Source: CAZIZT01 sp964544085 (GTDB taxonomy: Bacteria; Campylobacterota_A; Desulfurellia; Desulfurellales; Hippeaceae). Taken from it: a stretch of 34,916 bases of DNA. The notes under the pieces were generated by a model. That model was not told the origin of the DNA, did no database searches, and worked only from the letters and a program-made list of their open reading frames with translations. Below, one piece after another: positions 7,851 to 16,144 of the stretch. The position numbers and the translations under genes were made by a program. The number at the start of each line of letters is the position of its first letter. The first letter of the stretch is position 1. Where the stretch lies: positions 1 to 34,916 of the forward strand of contig CAZIZT010000019.1 of NCBI GenBank assembly GCA_964544085.1, read 5' to 3'.

Positions 7851-10048
7851 TGCGACTTGATGACTCAAGCTTAGCCATAATTAAAGAAGCCTCCCCACCA
7901 AAAGCATACAGAATCTCACTATCGGGTGACACAATCACGATAGAGGGTGAATTTGACGCTAACGGAGTATGCGATGTGCTGTTCTACTCCAGCAACGTGG
8001 AAGATGCCTTTGACTTCGCCATAGACTACATGGACCATGTGGATGGTCTGTATTTTGTGGACGATACATTGACGGTAAGAACCGTTGCCCAAAAGCAGGG
8101 CGTACCATCGGTGGACGAGCTGCTTACCACCATACTGAAGCAAAACAGGAACTTTGAGCACAGGAAAAGCCAGTTTGAAATGGCAAACGGTATCTACAAA
8201 TGCTTAACGGATAACAAAATGGGCATATTTGAAGCCCCAACTGGCACAGGCAAGAGCCTCGCCTATCTTGTGCCTGCAGCTGTGTATGCAAAAAGGTACG
8301 GTGCAAAGGTGGTTATCTCCACAAATACGATAAATCTGCAAAGGCAGTTGGTTGAAAAGGACCTGCCGCTTGTAGCATCGTTTATAGATGTGGATTACCG
8401 TATAGCGCTTGGAAGATCAAATTATATGTGCAAAAGGAAGTTAGACAATCTGATGGAGCGCGGTGACGTATTGTTATTCGAATCCGAAGCGCATAATGAA
8501 CTGAAGGAGTTCAAAGAGCACTCTACAACCGGCCTAAAAAGCGATTTCTTTTCGAAGAAAAGGGCAATTAGCGAAGAGGCATGGGAGCTGGTTGCAAGCA
8601 ATAGCCTCTCCTGTGCTCACAGTCGCTGCCCTTACTACAAAAGCGGGTGTTTCTATTACAAAGCGCGTGCAAAGCTGGAAAACACAGACCTTATCGTTGC
8701 AAATCATCACCTTGTCCTGTCCGATGCCATCACCCAGCATGGCAGGGTTTTGCCACAGTTTGACGCCATTGTTTTTGACGAAGCTCACAACCTTGAGAAA
8801 AATGCCACCAACTACTTCACAAAAACTGTGTCAACTGTGGAGTTGAAACGCATACTGAAAATGCTCCACTCAACAACCAAAAAGGGATCGTCCGGCTTAC
8901 TTGCAGCTGCAGAAAAAAACAAGATAACAGCAAAAGCCATTGCAAAGGTCAATGAGCTTAGCGATTTCCTCTCCAGTGCATCATTAAAGGAGGGAGAGTT
9001 CATCTACCCTTTTGAAACAGATGAGGATCTTGAAGGGTTTGCCAGCTCACTGCTGAAACGGCTAAACGACCTTCACCGAAGTTTGGAGCCCTTCAAAGAG
9101 GACACAGACATTGCAGCTACAAGGGAAAGATTGAAGGAGATAACCGCAGATCTTGAGGAATTCCTGCAAGCCGAACCAACGGACAACGTAGCCTGGATTA
9201 AATCAACGGCTGGATATGTCCATTTTAACATTACACCGCTGGGCGTAGACACCGCCTTAAAGGAGAGCCTCTATGAAAGAGTAAGCAGCGCAATCTTCAC
9301 ATCAGCCACAATATCCGTTAACGGCGATTTCACCTTTTTCAAAAGAAGTGTGGGCATAGAGAAAGCCATAGAGTATGTGGCAGAGAATGCCTTCGATTAT
9401 GCAAGCGCCACAAAAATCGTAATAACAGAGGATGCACCCCCGCTTACAAGCAACTCATACGAAGATGCTCTGGAATTCTATCTGATGGAACTTGCACAGG
9501 TTGCAGCATCAAGAAGTCTGGGTATGCTTGTGCTCTTTACATCCTACAACATGCTAAATGAGATACACAGGCGCATCGCAAACAGGATTAAAAAGCTTTC
9601 CCTTCAATGCCTGAAACAGGGAGACATGGACAATTTTGAAACCCTGCAAGTGTTCAAATCAAAACCGAGCGTACTGCTTGCTACCAGCAGCTTCTGGGAG
9701 GGTATAGATGTAAAAGGCAAGAACCTTTCCATACTCGTTATAACCCGCCTGCCATTTGAGGTTCCAACTACACCGGTTGAAAGAAGCAGGTATCAACACA
9801 TGAAGGAAAGCGGCATCAACGCATTTATGGAGTATGCGCTCCCAAAAGCTGTGTTGAAATTCAGACAGGGTTTTGGTAGATTGATCCGTGACAAAACCGA
9901 CAGGGGTGTAGTTGTGGTAACCGACTCAAGAATCGTTAAGAAGTCGTATGGAGTCCTGTTTCTAAACTCGTTGCCCGAGGCAAAAAGAGAGGTTGTAGGC
10001 GGTGAAAAACTTAAAATGGCTGTTGATTCTTTCTTTTCTGACGATTAG
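7850..10048 (+). CDS. DinG/XPD-family superfamily 2 helicase with Fe-S cluster motif
   Basis: A 732-residue 5'-3' DNA helicase of the DinG/XPD/Rad3 type. Walker A is APTGTGKS (about 129-136), Walker B is the DEAH box in VFDEAHN (about 310-313), and motif VI-like QGFGRLIRD lies near the C-terminus. Four cysteines between motifs Ia and II (about C194, C255, C260, C267) match the 4Fe-4S ligands of XPD and DinG. The first 100 residues are not an exonuclease domain as in Bacillus DinG and are not recognised. A GTG at 7847 is also possible; the ATG at 7850 shares its A with the purF stop (TGATG). Likely role is unwinding damaged or structured DNA, including R-loops, but this is from the family only. 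Confidence 0.9.
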   Translation: MRLDDSSLAIIKEASPPKAYRISLSGDTITIEGEFDANGVCDVLFYSSNVEDAFDFAIDYMDHVDGLYFVDDTLTVRTVAQKQGVPSVDELLTTILKQNRNFEHRKSQFEMANGIYKCLTDNKMGIFEAPTGTGKSLAYLVPAAVYAKRYGAKVVISTNTINLQRQLVEKDLPLVASFIDVDYRIALGRSNYMCKRKLDNLMERGDVLLFESEAHNELKEFKEHSTTGLKSDFFSKKRAISEEAWELVASNSLSCAHSRCPYYKSGCFYYKARAKLENTDLIVANHHLVLSDAITQHGRVLPQFDAIVFDEAHNLEKNATNYFTKTVSTVELKRILKMLHSTTKKGSSGLLAAAEKNKITAKAIAKVNELSDFLSSASLKEGEFIYPFETDEDLEGFASSLLKRLNDLHRSLEPFKEDTDIAATRERLKEITADLEEFLQAEPTDNVAWIKSTAGYVHFNITPLGVDTALKESLYERVSSAIFTSATISVNGDFTFFKRSVGIEKAIEYVAENAFDYASATKIVITEDAPPLTSNSYEDALEFYLMELAQVAASRSLGMLVLFTSYNMLNEIHRRIANRIKKLSLQCLKQGDMDNFETLQVFKSKPSVLLATSSFWEGIDVKGKNLSILVITRLPFEVPTTPVERSRYQHMKESGINAFMEYALPKAVLKFRQGFGRLIRDKTDRGVVVVTDSRIVKKSYGVLFLNSLPEAKREVVGGEKLKMAVDSFFSDD

Positions 10049-10511
10049 CCTATCATCCTGCAGCTACGTAAAGCAGCTTTTCAAAAGACCAACCAAACAA
10101 AAGACACCCACTGTAACGGCCACGTTCAAGGCTATCTACAACGGTAGAAGCTTTGAGGGTTTCCTCCGCGTCTCTGAGGGCAATATGCGAATGGATATAG
10201 TAAATTCGCTTGGATTAGCCTCTTATGGTTTATATGTTCATGATAACAGGGTATGGTTAAAGGATTACAACACGCAAAAAACTTACACAAAGCTAAATGT
10301 AGATTCAAACGATTTAACAGCCTACAAAAGCATGATACTATACTGCGTCAATCACTTCTTTGAGCTGTGCCAACACAGACCAATGGGTATAATAGTGCTG
10401 CAGTGCAAACAATTGGGTACGCTTAATGTGCCAAAAATAATCGTATTTTTCCGAAGGGGCGGAAGATTAAGGCTGAACCTATCCAACCTAAAACTTCTCA
10501 AAAAGGAGTAA
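10002..10511 (+). CDS. Outer-membrane lipoprotein, LolB/DUF4292-like
   Basis: A 169-residue lipoprotein: the N-terminus MKNLKWLLILSFLTISLSSC has a hydrophobic stretch and a lipobox (LSSC) with C20 as the lipidated residue. The mature part begins with a strand-rich region (TVTATFKAIYNGRSFEGFLRVSEG), then MRMDIVNSLGLASYGLYV, a pattern shared with LolB and DUF4292 proteins that bind lipidated clients. It is shorter than E. coli LolB, so a LolB function is only a suggestion. The start is GTG, 47 bases inside the helicase gene, preceded by GAGAGG. This overlap indicates coupling to the helicase gene. Confidence 0.7.
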   Translation: MKNLKWLLILSFLTISLSSCSYVKQLFKRPTKQKTPTVTATFKAIYNGRSFEGFLRVSEGNMRMDIVNSLGLASYGLYVHDNRVWLKDYNTQKTYTKLNVDSNDLTAYKSMILYCVNHFFELCQHRPMGIIVLQCKQLGTLNVPKIIVFFRRGGRLRLNLSNLKLLKKE

Positions 10512-10514
10512 TCG

Positions 10515-10775
10515 ATGAGTTTACAGGCTGTTGCTATTTGCGTTGTCGCAGTCAATCTACCGTGCGGTTACATGAGAGCCAGAGTTGAAAGGTTTTCAAA
10601 GAAGTGGTTCATGTGGGTGCATTTGCCCATTCCATTCGTTATAGCTTTAAGACTTTTATCAGGACTTGGCTTTCAACTCTACACATTCCCCGTAATGATT
10701 AGTGCGTATTTCATAGGACAGTTCTTGGGTGGACTCATAGGCAAGAGGTGCTGCAGGGTAAAAAACATTCGATAA
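10515..10775 (+). CDS. Small membrane protein, unrecognised
   Basis: An 86-residue protein with no family I recognise. It has a hydrophobic N-terminus (about 3-18), then a central hydrophobic segment (about 34-50, HLPIPFVIALRLLSGLG) and another (about 53-72, ending FIGQFLGGLIG), with a short basic, cysteine-containing tail (GKRCCRVKNIR). I predict two or three membrane passes. AAAAGGAG lies 6 bases upstream of the ATG, so the start is well supported. It sits between a lipoprotein gene and a STAS gene in the same operon. Confidence 0.65.
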   Translation: MSLQAVAICVVAVNLPCGYMRARVERFSKKWFMWVHLPIPFVIALRLLSGLGFQLYTFPVMISAYFIGQFLGGLIGKRCCRVKNIR

Positions 10776-10787
10776 ACGAGGTGGATT

Positions 10788-11102
10788 GTGAGTGCAACGT
10801 TCCAGAAAAAGGACGACAAGTTGATTGTTACAATAGAGGGTAGACTGGATACGTTAAATGCACCACAAATAATAGAGAATCTCAAGCAACATCTGAAAGG
10901 GTTTGATGGTGATGTAGTATTCAACTTTGAAAAGCTGGAATACATGACCTCCGCCGGATTGCAGGTTCTGCTTGTGGCTTCTCAGGATCGCAACGAGCAG
11001 GGAAAGAGTGTCTATGTTTATAAACCTGCCAAGATTGTCAACTACGTGATGGATGTTTCTGGCTTCTGGAGTTTTATCAAAAGGGCTGATAGCTTACCGT
11101 AA
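10788..11102 (+). CDS. STAS-domain protein, anti-anti-sigma factor type
   Basis: A 104-residue single STAS domain like SpoIIAA/RsbV. The hallmark is VVFNFEKLEYMTSAGLQVLL, where S55 in TSAGL occupies the position phosphorylated by partner-switching kinases. The start is GTG with an upstream GAGG. Family members bind an anti-sigma kinase or a response regulator, and no such kinase (RsbW/SpoIIAB) or PP2C phosphatase lies in the window, so its partner is elsewhere. It is the last gene of the left-hand plus-strand series and converges with moaC, leaving 8 bases between the stops. Confidence 0.85.
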   Translation: MSATFQKKDDKLIVTIEGRLDTLNAPQIIENLKQHLKGFDGDVVFNFEKLEYMTSAGLQVLLVASQDRNEQGKSVYVYKPAKIVNYVMDVSGFWSFIKRADSLP

Positions 11103-11105
11103 GCT
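11091..11105. other. 15-base inverted repeat between convergent genes
   Basis: AGCTTAC and GTAAGCT flank a single base and overlap the STAS stop codon. The arms are perfect but AT-rich, with no T-tract on either side, so it could pause or end transcription from both sides only weakly. A chance palindrome is possible. Confidence 0.3.
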
Positions 11106-11110
11106 TAATC

Positions 11111-11587
11111 TCACTGTTGTCTTTCGAAAACGCCGCTTTTTCCGCCTTCTTTGTAAAGCAGATAGATGTTCTTAATCTCTATAGCTTTGTCAATTGCTTT
11201 GCACATGTCGTAGATGGTTAAAGCAGCCACTGTTACCGCAGTTATGGCCTCCATTTCTACGCCTGTTTTGCCCGTTATGCGTGCTTCAGAGTAGATTTTA
11301 ATGGTACACTCTGCATCGTCCATCTCAAAATTAATATCTATCGCCTCTACGGGCAGGGGATGGCACATAGGAATCAAGTGCGGCGTCTGTTTGGCGCCCA
11401 TAATTCCACCTATCTGTGCAACAGCCAGCACATCACCCTTTTTTACTCTGCCTTCTTTAACGGCTGTATATGCCTTCTGCGAAAGCTTAACCTCACCGTA
11501 TGCTCTTGCGATGCGCAACGTGTTCTGTTTGGAGCTTACATCCACCATCTTGGCTCTCTTTTGCTCGTTGAAATGGGTAAAATCCAT
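11111..11587 (-). CDS. moaC: Cyclic pyranopterin monophosphate synthase
   Basis: Converts the MoaA product to cyclic pyranopterin monophosphate, the first intermediate of molybdenum cofactor synthesis. At 158 residues it has the family length. Diagnostic stretches are KKGDVLAVAQIGGIMGAKQT (49-68) with the catalytic lysine, HLIPMCHPLP with the conserved His pair, and GKTGVEMEAITAVTVAALTIYDMCK with the active-site aspartate and lysine. AGGAGG lies upstream of the ATG. It is the last gene of the minus-strand mobB-to-moaC series, four bases after moaA. Confidence 0.97.
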   Translation of the reverse strand: MDFTHFNEQKRAKMVDVSSKQNTLRIARAYGEVKLSQKAYTAVKEGRVKKGDVLAVAQIGGIMGAKQTPHLIPMCHPLPVEAIDINFEMDDAECTIKIYSEARITGKTGVEMEAITAVTVAALTIYDMCKAIDKAIEIKNIYLLYKEGGKSGVFERQQ

Positions 11588-11591
11588 CTAT

Positions 11592-12554
11592 TCAGCCTCC
11601 TATTGCAGACATGGACGAGATGCCCCTTGACAGCATGGCGTGCTCTTTAGGTTTCACACTAACCGCGTATTTGATAAGCGACCTGACAGCATCGGCATCA
11701 CGCCTCTTTAGAGCATCCTTGGTAGAGATCCTGATGTCGTGACCCAGACAGGCAATTATATCACCCTCGCTTGAGAGTCTGATTCTGTTGCACGCAGCGC
11801 AAAAAGCTTTTGAAAGCGGTGTAATAAAACCTACATATCCACTCTCCAGCCTGTAGTAAACCGATGGTCCGTTGGTCTTCTTTGAACTTTCCCTCACAGT
11901 GAAATGCTGCTCAATTATACCCTTTGCTTCGTTTATGCTCAAAAACATACCCTTCCAGTCCTTAATTAACTTCGATGGCATCAGCTCTATGAAGCGGATA
12001 TCGTATCCACGTGCATGGGCAAACCTGATAAGATCCACAATCTCCCCATCGTTTATGCCACGCATCAAAACGGTGTTAATCTTTGTCCTTTCAAAGCCTG
12101 CATCATCGAGTGCATCGAAACCTGCAAGCACATCATCCAGGCTACCAAGCCTTGTAACCTGTCTGAAGCGATCGGGGGAAAGCGTATCAAGACTCACCGT
12201 AACACGCGCAAGACCTGCTTTTTTGAGCCTTTTTGCATACTGGGTAAGCAGAGTGCCGTTTGTTGTCAGTGATATCTCCTCTATACCTTCGATCCGGGCA
12301 AGCAGTGCAACCAGATTGTCCACATGCTTTCTCACAAGAGGTTCACCACCTGTGAGCTTCACCCTGCTTATACCAAGTGCGGCAGCCTGTTCCATGAAAA
12401 AGGCTATATCTTCGTAGCTCAAAAGTTGAGACATCTCTTTCCACTGAATTCCTTCCTCTGGCATACAGTAAATGCATCTGAAATTGCATCTGTCTGTGAC
12501 AGAGATACGAATATAGTTTATTCGCCTGCCGAACCTATCCTTGAGCTGTTCCAT
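11592..12554 (-). CDS. moaA: GTP 3',8-cyclase (radical SAM)
   Basis: Radical-SAM enzyme that cyclises GTP in the first step of molybdenum cofactor synthesis; it acts with MoaC next door. The SAM 4Fe-4S ligands are C23, C27 and C30 (DRCNFRCIYC). The second cluster is the C-terminal FCAACNRIRLSSEGDIIACLG motif. The catalytic C-terminal Gly-Gly is retained (SAIGG). It is 320 residues, close to the usual 325-335. It overlaps the 3' end of thiE by 37 bases, so its translation is probably coupled. Confidence 0.97.
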   Translation of the reverse strand: MEQLKDRFGRRINYIRISVTDRCNFRCIYCMPEEGIQWKEMSQLLSYEDIAFFMEQAAALGISRVKLTGGEPLVRKHVDNLVALLARIEGIEEISLTTNGTLLTQYAKRLKKAGLARVTVSLDTLSPDRFRQVTRLGSLDDVLAGFDALDDAGFERTKINTVLMRGINDGEIVDLIRFAHARGYDIRFIELMPSKLIKDWKGMFLSINEAKGIIEQHFTVRESSKKTNGPSVYYRLESGYVGFITPLSKAFCAACNRIRLSSEGDIIACLGHDIRISTKDALKRRDADAVRSLIKYAVSVKPKEHAMLSRGISSMSAIGG

Positions 12555-13135
12555 AATCGAATCATCTCCTTATAGTGCAACATATCGTGTGACAGAACAT
12601 CGCTAACACTAACAAACCCCTTAGCTCCTATATGCACTATTTGGCTGATATTTTCAAGCGTAATACCGCCTATCAGGTACGCTGGGAATTTAGAAAGCTC
12701 CACCATTCTTCGAGCAGTTTCAACACCTATTGGTTTATAATCCTTGGTGGTTGTTTCAAAAACAGGGCCAACACCGATATAATCACAGCATGAAGCCCTT
12801 TCAACATCCTCAATACTGTGTGTACTTAAACCGATTATCATGTCTTTGCCGACAAGCCTTCTTGCAACACATGTCGGTAGATCATCCTGGCCCAGATGCA
12901 CACCATCCGCGCCAACAGCAAGCGCAATATCCACTCTGTCATCAATAATAAGAATCGCTTTTTGCTTTTCTGTAAGCTTTCTTGCTTCAAGGGCAATCTC
13001 AAACAGTTCTTTATCTGTGAGAGACTTACAGCGTAGCTGAACAATACGCGCACCAAAATTAAGAAGTCTCTTAAAACTCTCAAGACAGCCGAAACGCTCG
13101 TCCGTTATGCCATAGAATCCGTCCGGCAGATCCAT
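12518..13135 (-). CDS. thiE: Thiamine-phosphate synthase
   Basis: Joins the hydroxymethylpyrimidine and thiazole moieties to give thiamine phosphate. The 205-residue TIM barrel has IVQLRCK (31-37), the IIDDRVDIALAVGADGVHLGQDDL region, IGLSTHS and VGPVFETTTKD, all standard TMP-synthase motifs that hold pyrophosphate and magnesium. TenI, the non-enzymatic relative, lacks parts of these, so I favour ThiE. No other thiamine gene is in the window. It overlaps gmhB by 31 bases and moaA by 37. Confidence 0.92.
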   Translation of the reverse strand: MDLPDGFYGITDERFGCLESFKRLLNFGARIVQLRCKSLTDKELFEIALEARKLTEKQKAILIIDDRVDIALAVGADGVHLGQDDLPTCVARRLVGKDMIIGLSTHSIEDVERASCCDYIGVGPVFETTTKDYKPIGVETARRMVELSKFPAYLIGGITLENISQIVHIGAKGFVSVSDVLSHDMLHYKEMIRLWNSSRIGSAGE

Positions 13136-13656
13136 CGAGCCACCTCAAACAGATTGGAGAAAAAACGCCTGGCCTTCGTTGTGGCAAGTAGATGCTCATT
13201 GCGTCTTGACACAATAAGAAGCGGTGTTATACCTGCATTCAAACCAAGCTCAATATCACTTTCCTTATCACCCACAACAAACGAGCGCTGTCTGTCGATA
13301 TTGAAGCGCTCAACAGCTTCATCGATCATACCTGTTTTTGGTTTTCTACAGGAACAGTTGTCCTCTGGTGTGTGTGGACAATAGTAGAAGGCATCGATCA
13401 AGCCACCCAGCATCTCGTTCAAGACCCTATGTGTCTCTTCAACAAATTGAGCCGTAAAATAACCTCTGCCGATACCCGACTGGTTGGTAACCACAATCAG
13501 CCTGTAACCACAATCCTTAAGCAGTGCAAGCCCCTCCTTTGCAAGCGGCAGAAGACGCAGATCCTCAAGCCTGCTTAGATAGTTGACATCTTCTATAATG
13601 GTGCCATCCCTATCGAGAAAAACGGCTTTTACCTTTTCCATCTGTTGTGCATCCAC
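13105..13656 (-). CDS. gmhB: D-glycero-D-manno-heptose 1,7-bisphosphate 7-phosphatase
   Basis: HAD-superfamily phosphatase of the ADP-heptose pathway for LPS inner core. Motif I is FLDRDGTI with both catalytic aspartates (D15 and D17 from the chosen start), and motif II is VVTNQSGIGRGY. The zinc loop CPHTPEDNCSCRKP is the GmhB hallmark, and motif IV is VGDKESDIELG. An ATG at 13686 also fits, but the GTG at 13656 has GGAGAGG five bases upstream and a shorter overlap (28 bases) with the acyltransferase gene. Its partners gmhA and rfaE2 are at 28-29 kb. Confidence 0.93.
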   Translation of the reverse strand: MDAQQMEKVKAVFLDRDGTIIEDVNYLSRLEDLRLLPLAKEGLALLKDCGYRLIVVTNQSGIGRGYFTAQFVEETHRVLNEMLGGLIDAFYYCPHTPEDNCSCRKPKTGMIDEAVERFNIDRQRSFVVGDKESDIELGLNAGITPLLIVSRRNEHLLATTKARRFFSNLFEVARWICRTDSMA

Positions 13657-14459
13657 AAGTACCTCTCCGGGTGCTTTCTTATCCATTTCTCAAACCTACT
13701 ATACACCTTTTTCATCGTTGTTGCTATATCTTGTTGAAAATTTCCCGTATGCTCAGCTACAATCGGGCTTTCTATGATCACCCTAAAACCTCCGGCATCC
13801 TCTTCCATGTAGGCTGGCAGAATCGGTGTACCCAGCTTGTAGGAAAACAGCGCTATACTCTCCGATACCTTTGCCGGCATGGAGAAAAACTCTACCTTGA
13901 AGGTTCCATCACCTCCTGCCTGATCCACAAGCACACCAAGCACTCCATTGCGTTTAAGCATCCTGATAAACCCAAAAGCACTCTCTCTTGATGAGATAAT
14001 TCTATTTCCGCACGCAGAACGTATTTCGTTGATAAGCCTATCAAGTTTGGCATTATCCATCGGCCTTACCATAACATTGATGGGCTCTTTAAGTATGGCA
14101 AAAGCACACACCATCAGCTCCCAGTTGCCGTAGTGCGCTGTGGTGAAAATAACACCCTTTTTCATAGCTTTTGCCCTCTGGAAGTGTTCGTAGCCCTCAA
14201 CAGTTACCCGTTTCCTGATAAATCGCTCATCACCCAGGTGTTTGACGTTTATGGCAATCATATCCGCAAAGTACATGTAGGTTTTGAAGGCAAGCCTTTT
14301 AGAACTTTTGCTATCCAGATTTAGCGCCTTTGATATATTTCTCTGGGCAATCCTCCTCCTTGAAGGAACAACAAGATACACAAGGCTCATTAGAAGGCGA
14401 AAGAAGAGCCTCAAAAGAGAAAGCGGAAACCTTCTAAAAACAAAAAATAGAAACCTCAT
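13629..14459 (-). CDS. Lipid A biosynthesis lauroyl/myristoyl-type acyltransferase (LpxL/HtrB family)
   Basis: Transfers an acyl chain to lipid A or a related glycolipid on the inner face of the inner membrane. An N-terminal hydrophobic anchor (about 1-32) is followed by the HX4E catalytic motif HYGNWE (H109, E114), and the family's characteristic VDQAGGDGTFKVEFFSMPAK region. The 276 residues are somewhat short for LpxL (about 300). It could act on another lipid, so I give no gene symbol. It overlaps the GT4 gene by four bases (ATGA) and gmhB downstream, in keeping with an LPS operon. Confidence 0.87.
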   Translation of the reverse strand: MRFLFFVFRRFPLSLLRLFFRLLMSLVYLVVPSRRRIAQRNISKALNLDSKSSKRLAFKTYMYFADMIAINVKHLGDERFIRKRVTVEGYEHFQRAKAMKKGVIFTTAHYGNWELMVCAFAILKEPINVMVRPMDNAKLDRLINEIRSACGNRIISSRESAFGFIRMLKRNGVLGVLVDQAGGDGTFKVEFFSMPAKVSESIALFSYKLGTPILPAYMEEDAGGFRVIIESPIVAEHTGNFQQDIATTMKKVYSRFEKWIRKHPERYLWMHNRWKR

Positions 14460-15508
14460 TTTCCAAGCAACCTGGTGTAGAGTTCCTCGAGTCTATCAAC
14501 CTTCCTTTGAATAGTCAGGTTTTCCATCGCGAATCTGTATGCCCTGTTTGCTGTCTGGTCTCTATCGGGTGCATTGTAAACGAGAATCATAGCTCCGGAT
14601 AGGGACTTAGCGGAGGGTTCTGCTGTATAACCGCGTCCATCCCTCAGAAGCTCCGGTATGCCCCCAACCTGGGTACCAAGCACAGGTGTCTTCATAAAAA
14701 AGGCTTCGATTGCAACATTCGGGAAACTCTCCTTTAAGGATGGTATAACAAGACAGTCCAAAGCCTTTATCACTGACGCAGAATCGCTACGGAAACCCAG
14801 AATTCTAACGTTCTCCTTCAAACCAGCCCTCTCAACAAGCGGATGTAGTTTCTCGGTAGATCTACCAGCGAACACAAGCAGGGCATTCTCTCTGGTCTTG
14901 ATTCTGCTAAAGGCTTCAAGGAGCAACTCCTGACCCTTGTACCGAGAATAGTTTGCAACAACACCAAACACAAACCTGTTGCCAAATCCAAACCTACGCC
15001 TGAGTGTTTCCTTATCGTCATCCGGCAGTAAATCGGGGTCGATAGCGCTGTAGATCACGCTAATCTTACCGGGTCTTACCATATGGCGAATCAGCACATC
15101 CTTCACCGCTTCGGAGTTTGCAACAAACCTATTTACCCGTGGATTCAAATACTTAAACGGATTGGTTGCAGGAAACATAACACTCCTTTGTACCACAAGT
15201 CTCTCCCTTGTTCTGCCAAGCAGAGCAAGCAGACCCATGGTGTGGCCGCGCGAGTGGTGAGTATGAACAATATCTACGTTAGACCCACTTAAAAAACGCC
15301 TTATCAGCCGAGCCGAATATAGTGTTCTTTCCTCATCGACAAACAGAAACCTATCAACCACATCTTTTAGCCTTTCGTGTACAACTGAGTTGCGAACGCA
15401 TGCCACGTAAACCGTATGGCCGCGTCTTTTTAGTTCAACGCTATTCAGAATCATCTGGTTTACGCCACCCGAAAAACCGGTGGCCGGTTCAATCTGAAGA
15501 ATCACCAT
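14456..15508 (-). CDS. GT4-family glycosyltransferase, probably for LPS or other surface glycan
   Basis: A 350-residue GT-B retaining glycosyltransferase. The N-terminal domain opens with TGFSGGVNQM, the acceptor-side glycine loop. The C-terminal donor domain has the NYSRYKGQELLLEAF helix, and the EX7E motif lies in ESFPNVAIEAFFMKTPVLGTQVGGIPELL, which contacts the nucleotide-sugar. The donor and acceptor cannot be named from sequence. It starts 20 bases inside mobB without a clear Shine-Dalgarno and runs into the acyltransferase, so it is likely coupled. Its position next to gmhB and an LpxL-like gene suggests the LPS core. Confidence 0.88.
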   Translation of the reverse strand: MVILQIEPATGFSGGVNQMILNSVELKRRGHTVYVACVRNSVVHERLKDVVDRFLFVDEERTLYSARLIRRFLSGSNVDIVHTHHSRGHTMGLLALLGRTRERLVVQRSVMFPATNPFKYLNPRVNRFVANSEAVKDVLIRHMVRPGKISVIYSAIDPDLLPDDDKETLRRRFGFGNRFVFGVVANYSRYKGQELLLEAFSRIKTRENALLVFAGRSTEKLHPLVERAGLKENVRILGFRSDSASVIKALDCLVIPSLKESFPNVAIEAFFMKTPVLGTQVGGIPELLRDGRGYTAEPSAKSLSGAMILVYNAPDRDQTANRAYRFAMENLTIQRKVDRLEELYTRLLGK

Positions 15509-16004
15509 AACCGTTCATGAGGCGCTTGATAAACTGGGCTATGGACACCGTATCGTTTATGTCAATCTGTTCTACAGGGCGTTGTGTCCTTTCGTCAGAT
15601 GCGATAAGAACAACGTTTGAGATGCCTTTATCGACAAGGTACTCGTGTCCTGTTGATGCTCTGTGGACCTCTATCTTGGGGATATCTCCAAGCTTATAGC
15701 CTTCCACAAACACAATATCACAATCGTTAAACATGGACTTTATCTCATCGAGCGTTGCCTCTTTGTCCCTCTCCTCCACCATGGCGAGTTTTTCCCTTGA
15801 CGAGATAACGACCCGATGGGCACCTGCATGTTTCAGCCTGTATGAGTCTTTACCGGGATGATCTATCTCGAATCTGTGGGCATCGTGCTTTATTGCCCCC
15901 ACCCTGTAGCCCTCATGCCTGAATTGTGTGATCAGCTTTTCAATAAGCGTTGTTTTCCCGCTTCCCGAATGTCCGATAAAGCCAACAAAGAGTGGTTTTT
16001 TCAT
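15489..16004 (-). CDS. mobB: Molybdopterin-guanine dinucleotide biosynthesis adapter MobB
   Basis: A 171-residue P-loop GTPase that assists attachment of GMP to molybdopterin for bis-MGD enzymes. The Walker A is GHSGSGKT (11-18), followed by AIKHDAHRFEIDHPGKDSYRLKHAGA, a MobB-typical switch region, and VFVEGYKLGDIPKIEVHR. It heads the minus-strand operon. GGGGG upstream of the ATG is the ribosome site. It indicates that molybdoenzymes with the guanylated cofactor are present, although none lie in the window. Confidence 0.95.
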   Translation of the reverse strand: MKKPLFVGFIGHSGSGKTTLIEKLITQFRHEGYRVGAIKHDAHRFEIDHPGKDSYRLKHAGAHRVVISSREKLAMVEERDKEATLDEIKSMFNDCDIVFVEGYKLGDIPKIEVHRASTGHEYLVDKGISNVVLIASDERTQRPVEQIDINDTVSIAQFIKRLMNGYGDSSD

Positions 16005-16013
16005 TTTTTACCC

Positions 16014-16036
16014 CCGAATCCGGGCCAGATATTCGG
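16014..16036. promoter_or_regulatory. Inverted repeat in the mobB leader
   Basis: CCGAAT and ATTCGG flank an 11-base loop within the 140-base divergent region between mobB and the yhaM-like gene. On the minus strand it follows a TATAAT-like -10 (plus coordinates 16037-16042), for which no convincing -35 was found. One arm touches the G-run that serves as the mobB ribosome site, so the repeat could affect mobB translation or bind a regulator. Confidence 0.3.
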
Positions 16037-16083
16037 ATTATAAACAAATTCATGACAAACGCCACCCTTTTGGAGATTTGCTC

Positions 16084-16110
16084 TTGAAAAGCTCCAGTTA
16101 TTAGTATATC
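16084..16110 (+). promoter_or_regulatory. Weak candidate sigma-70 promoter for the yhaM-tmk-holB-ricT-metG series
   Basis: TTGAAA, a 15-base spacer, then TATATC, placed 34 bases before the chosen ATG. The spacer is shorter than ideal. No better plus-strand promoter is seen in the divergent region. Confidence 0.3.
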
Positions 16111-16144
16111 TTTTTTGGCAACGTTTCAGGCGACGAGGGGTAGA

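Noticed and set aside
6495..7860. dapB-purF-helicase as a fusion or frameshift
   Set aside because: Each protein has a complete N- and C-terminus; the junctions are normal four-base (ATGA) or TGATG stop-start overlaps.
11872..12417. Open reading frame of 181 codons on the plus strand across moaA
   Set aside because: It is antisense to a complete moaA with all radical-SAM motifs, has low-complexity Ser/Arg/Pro-rich translation and no ribosome site.
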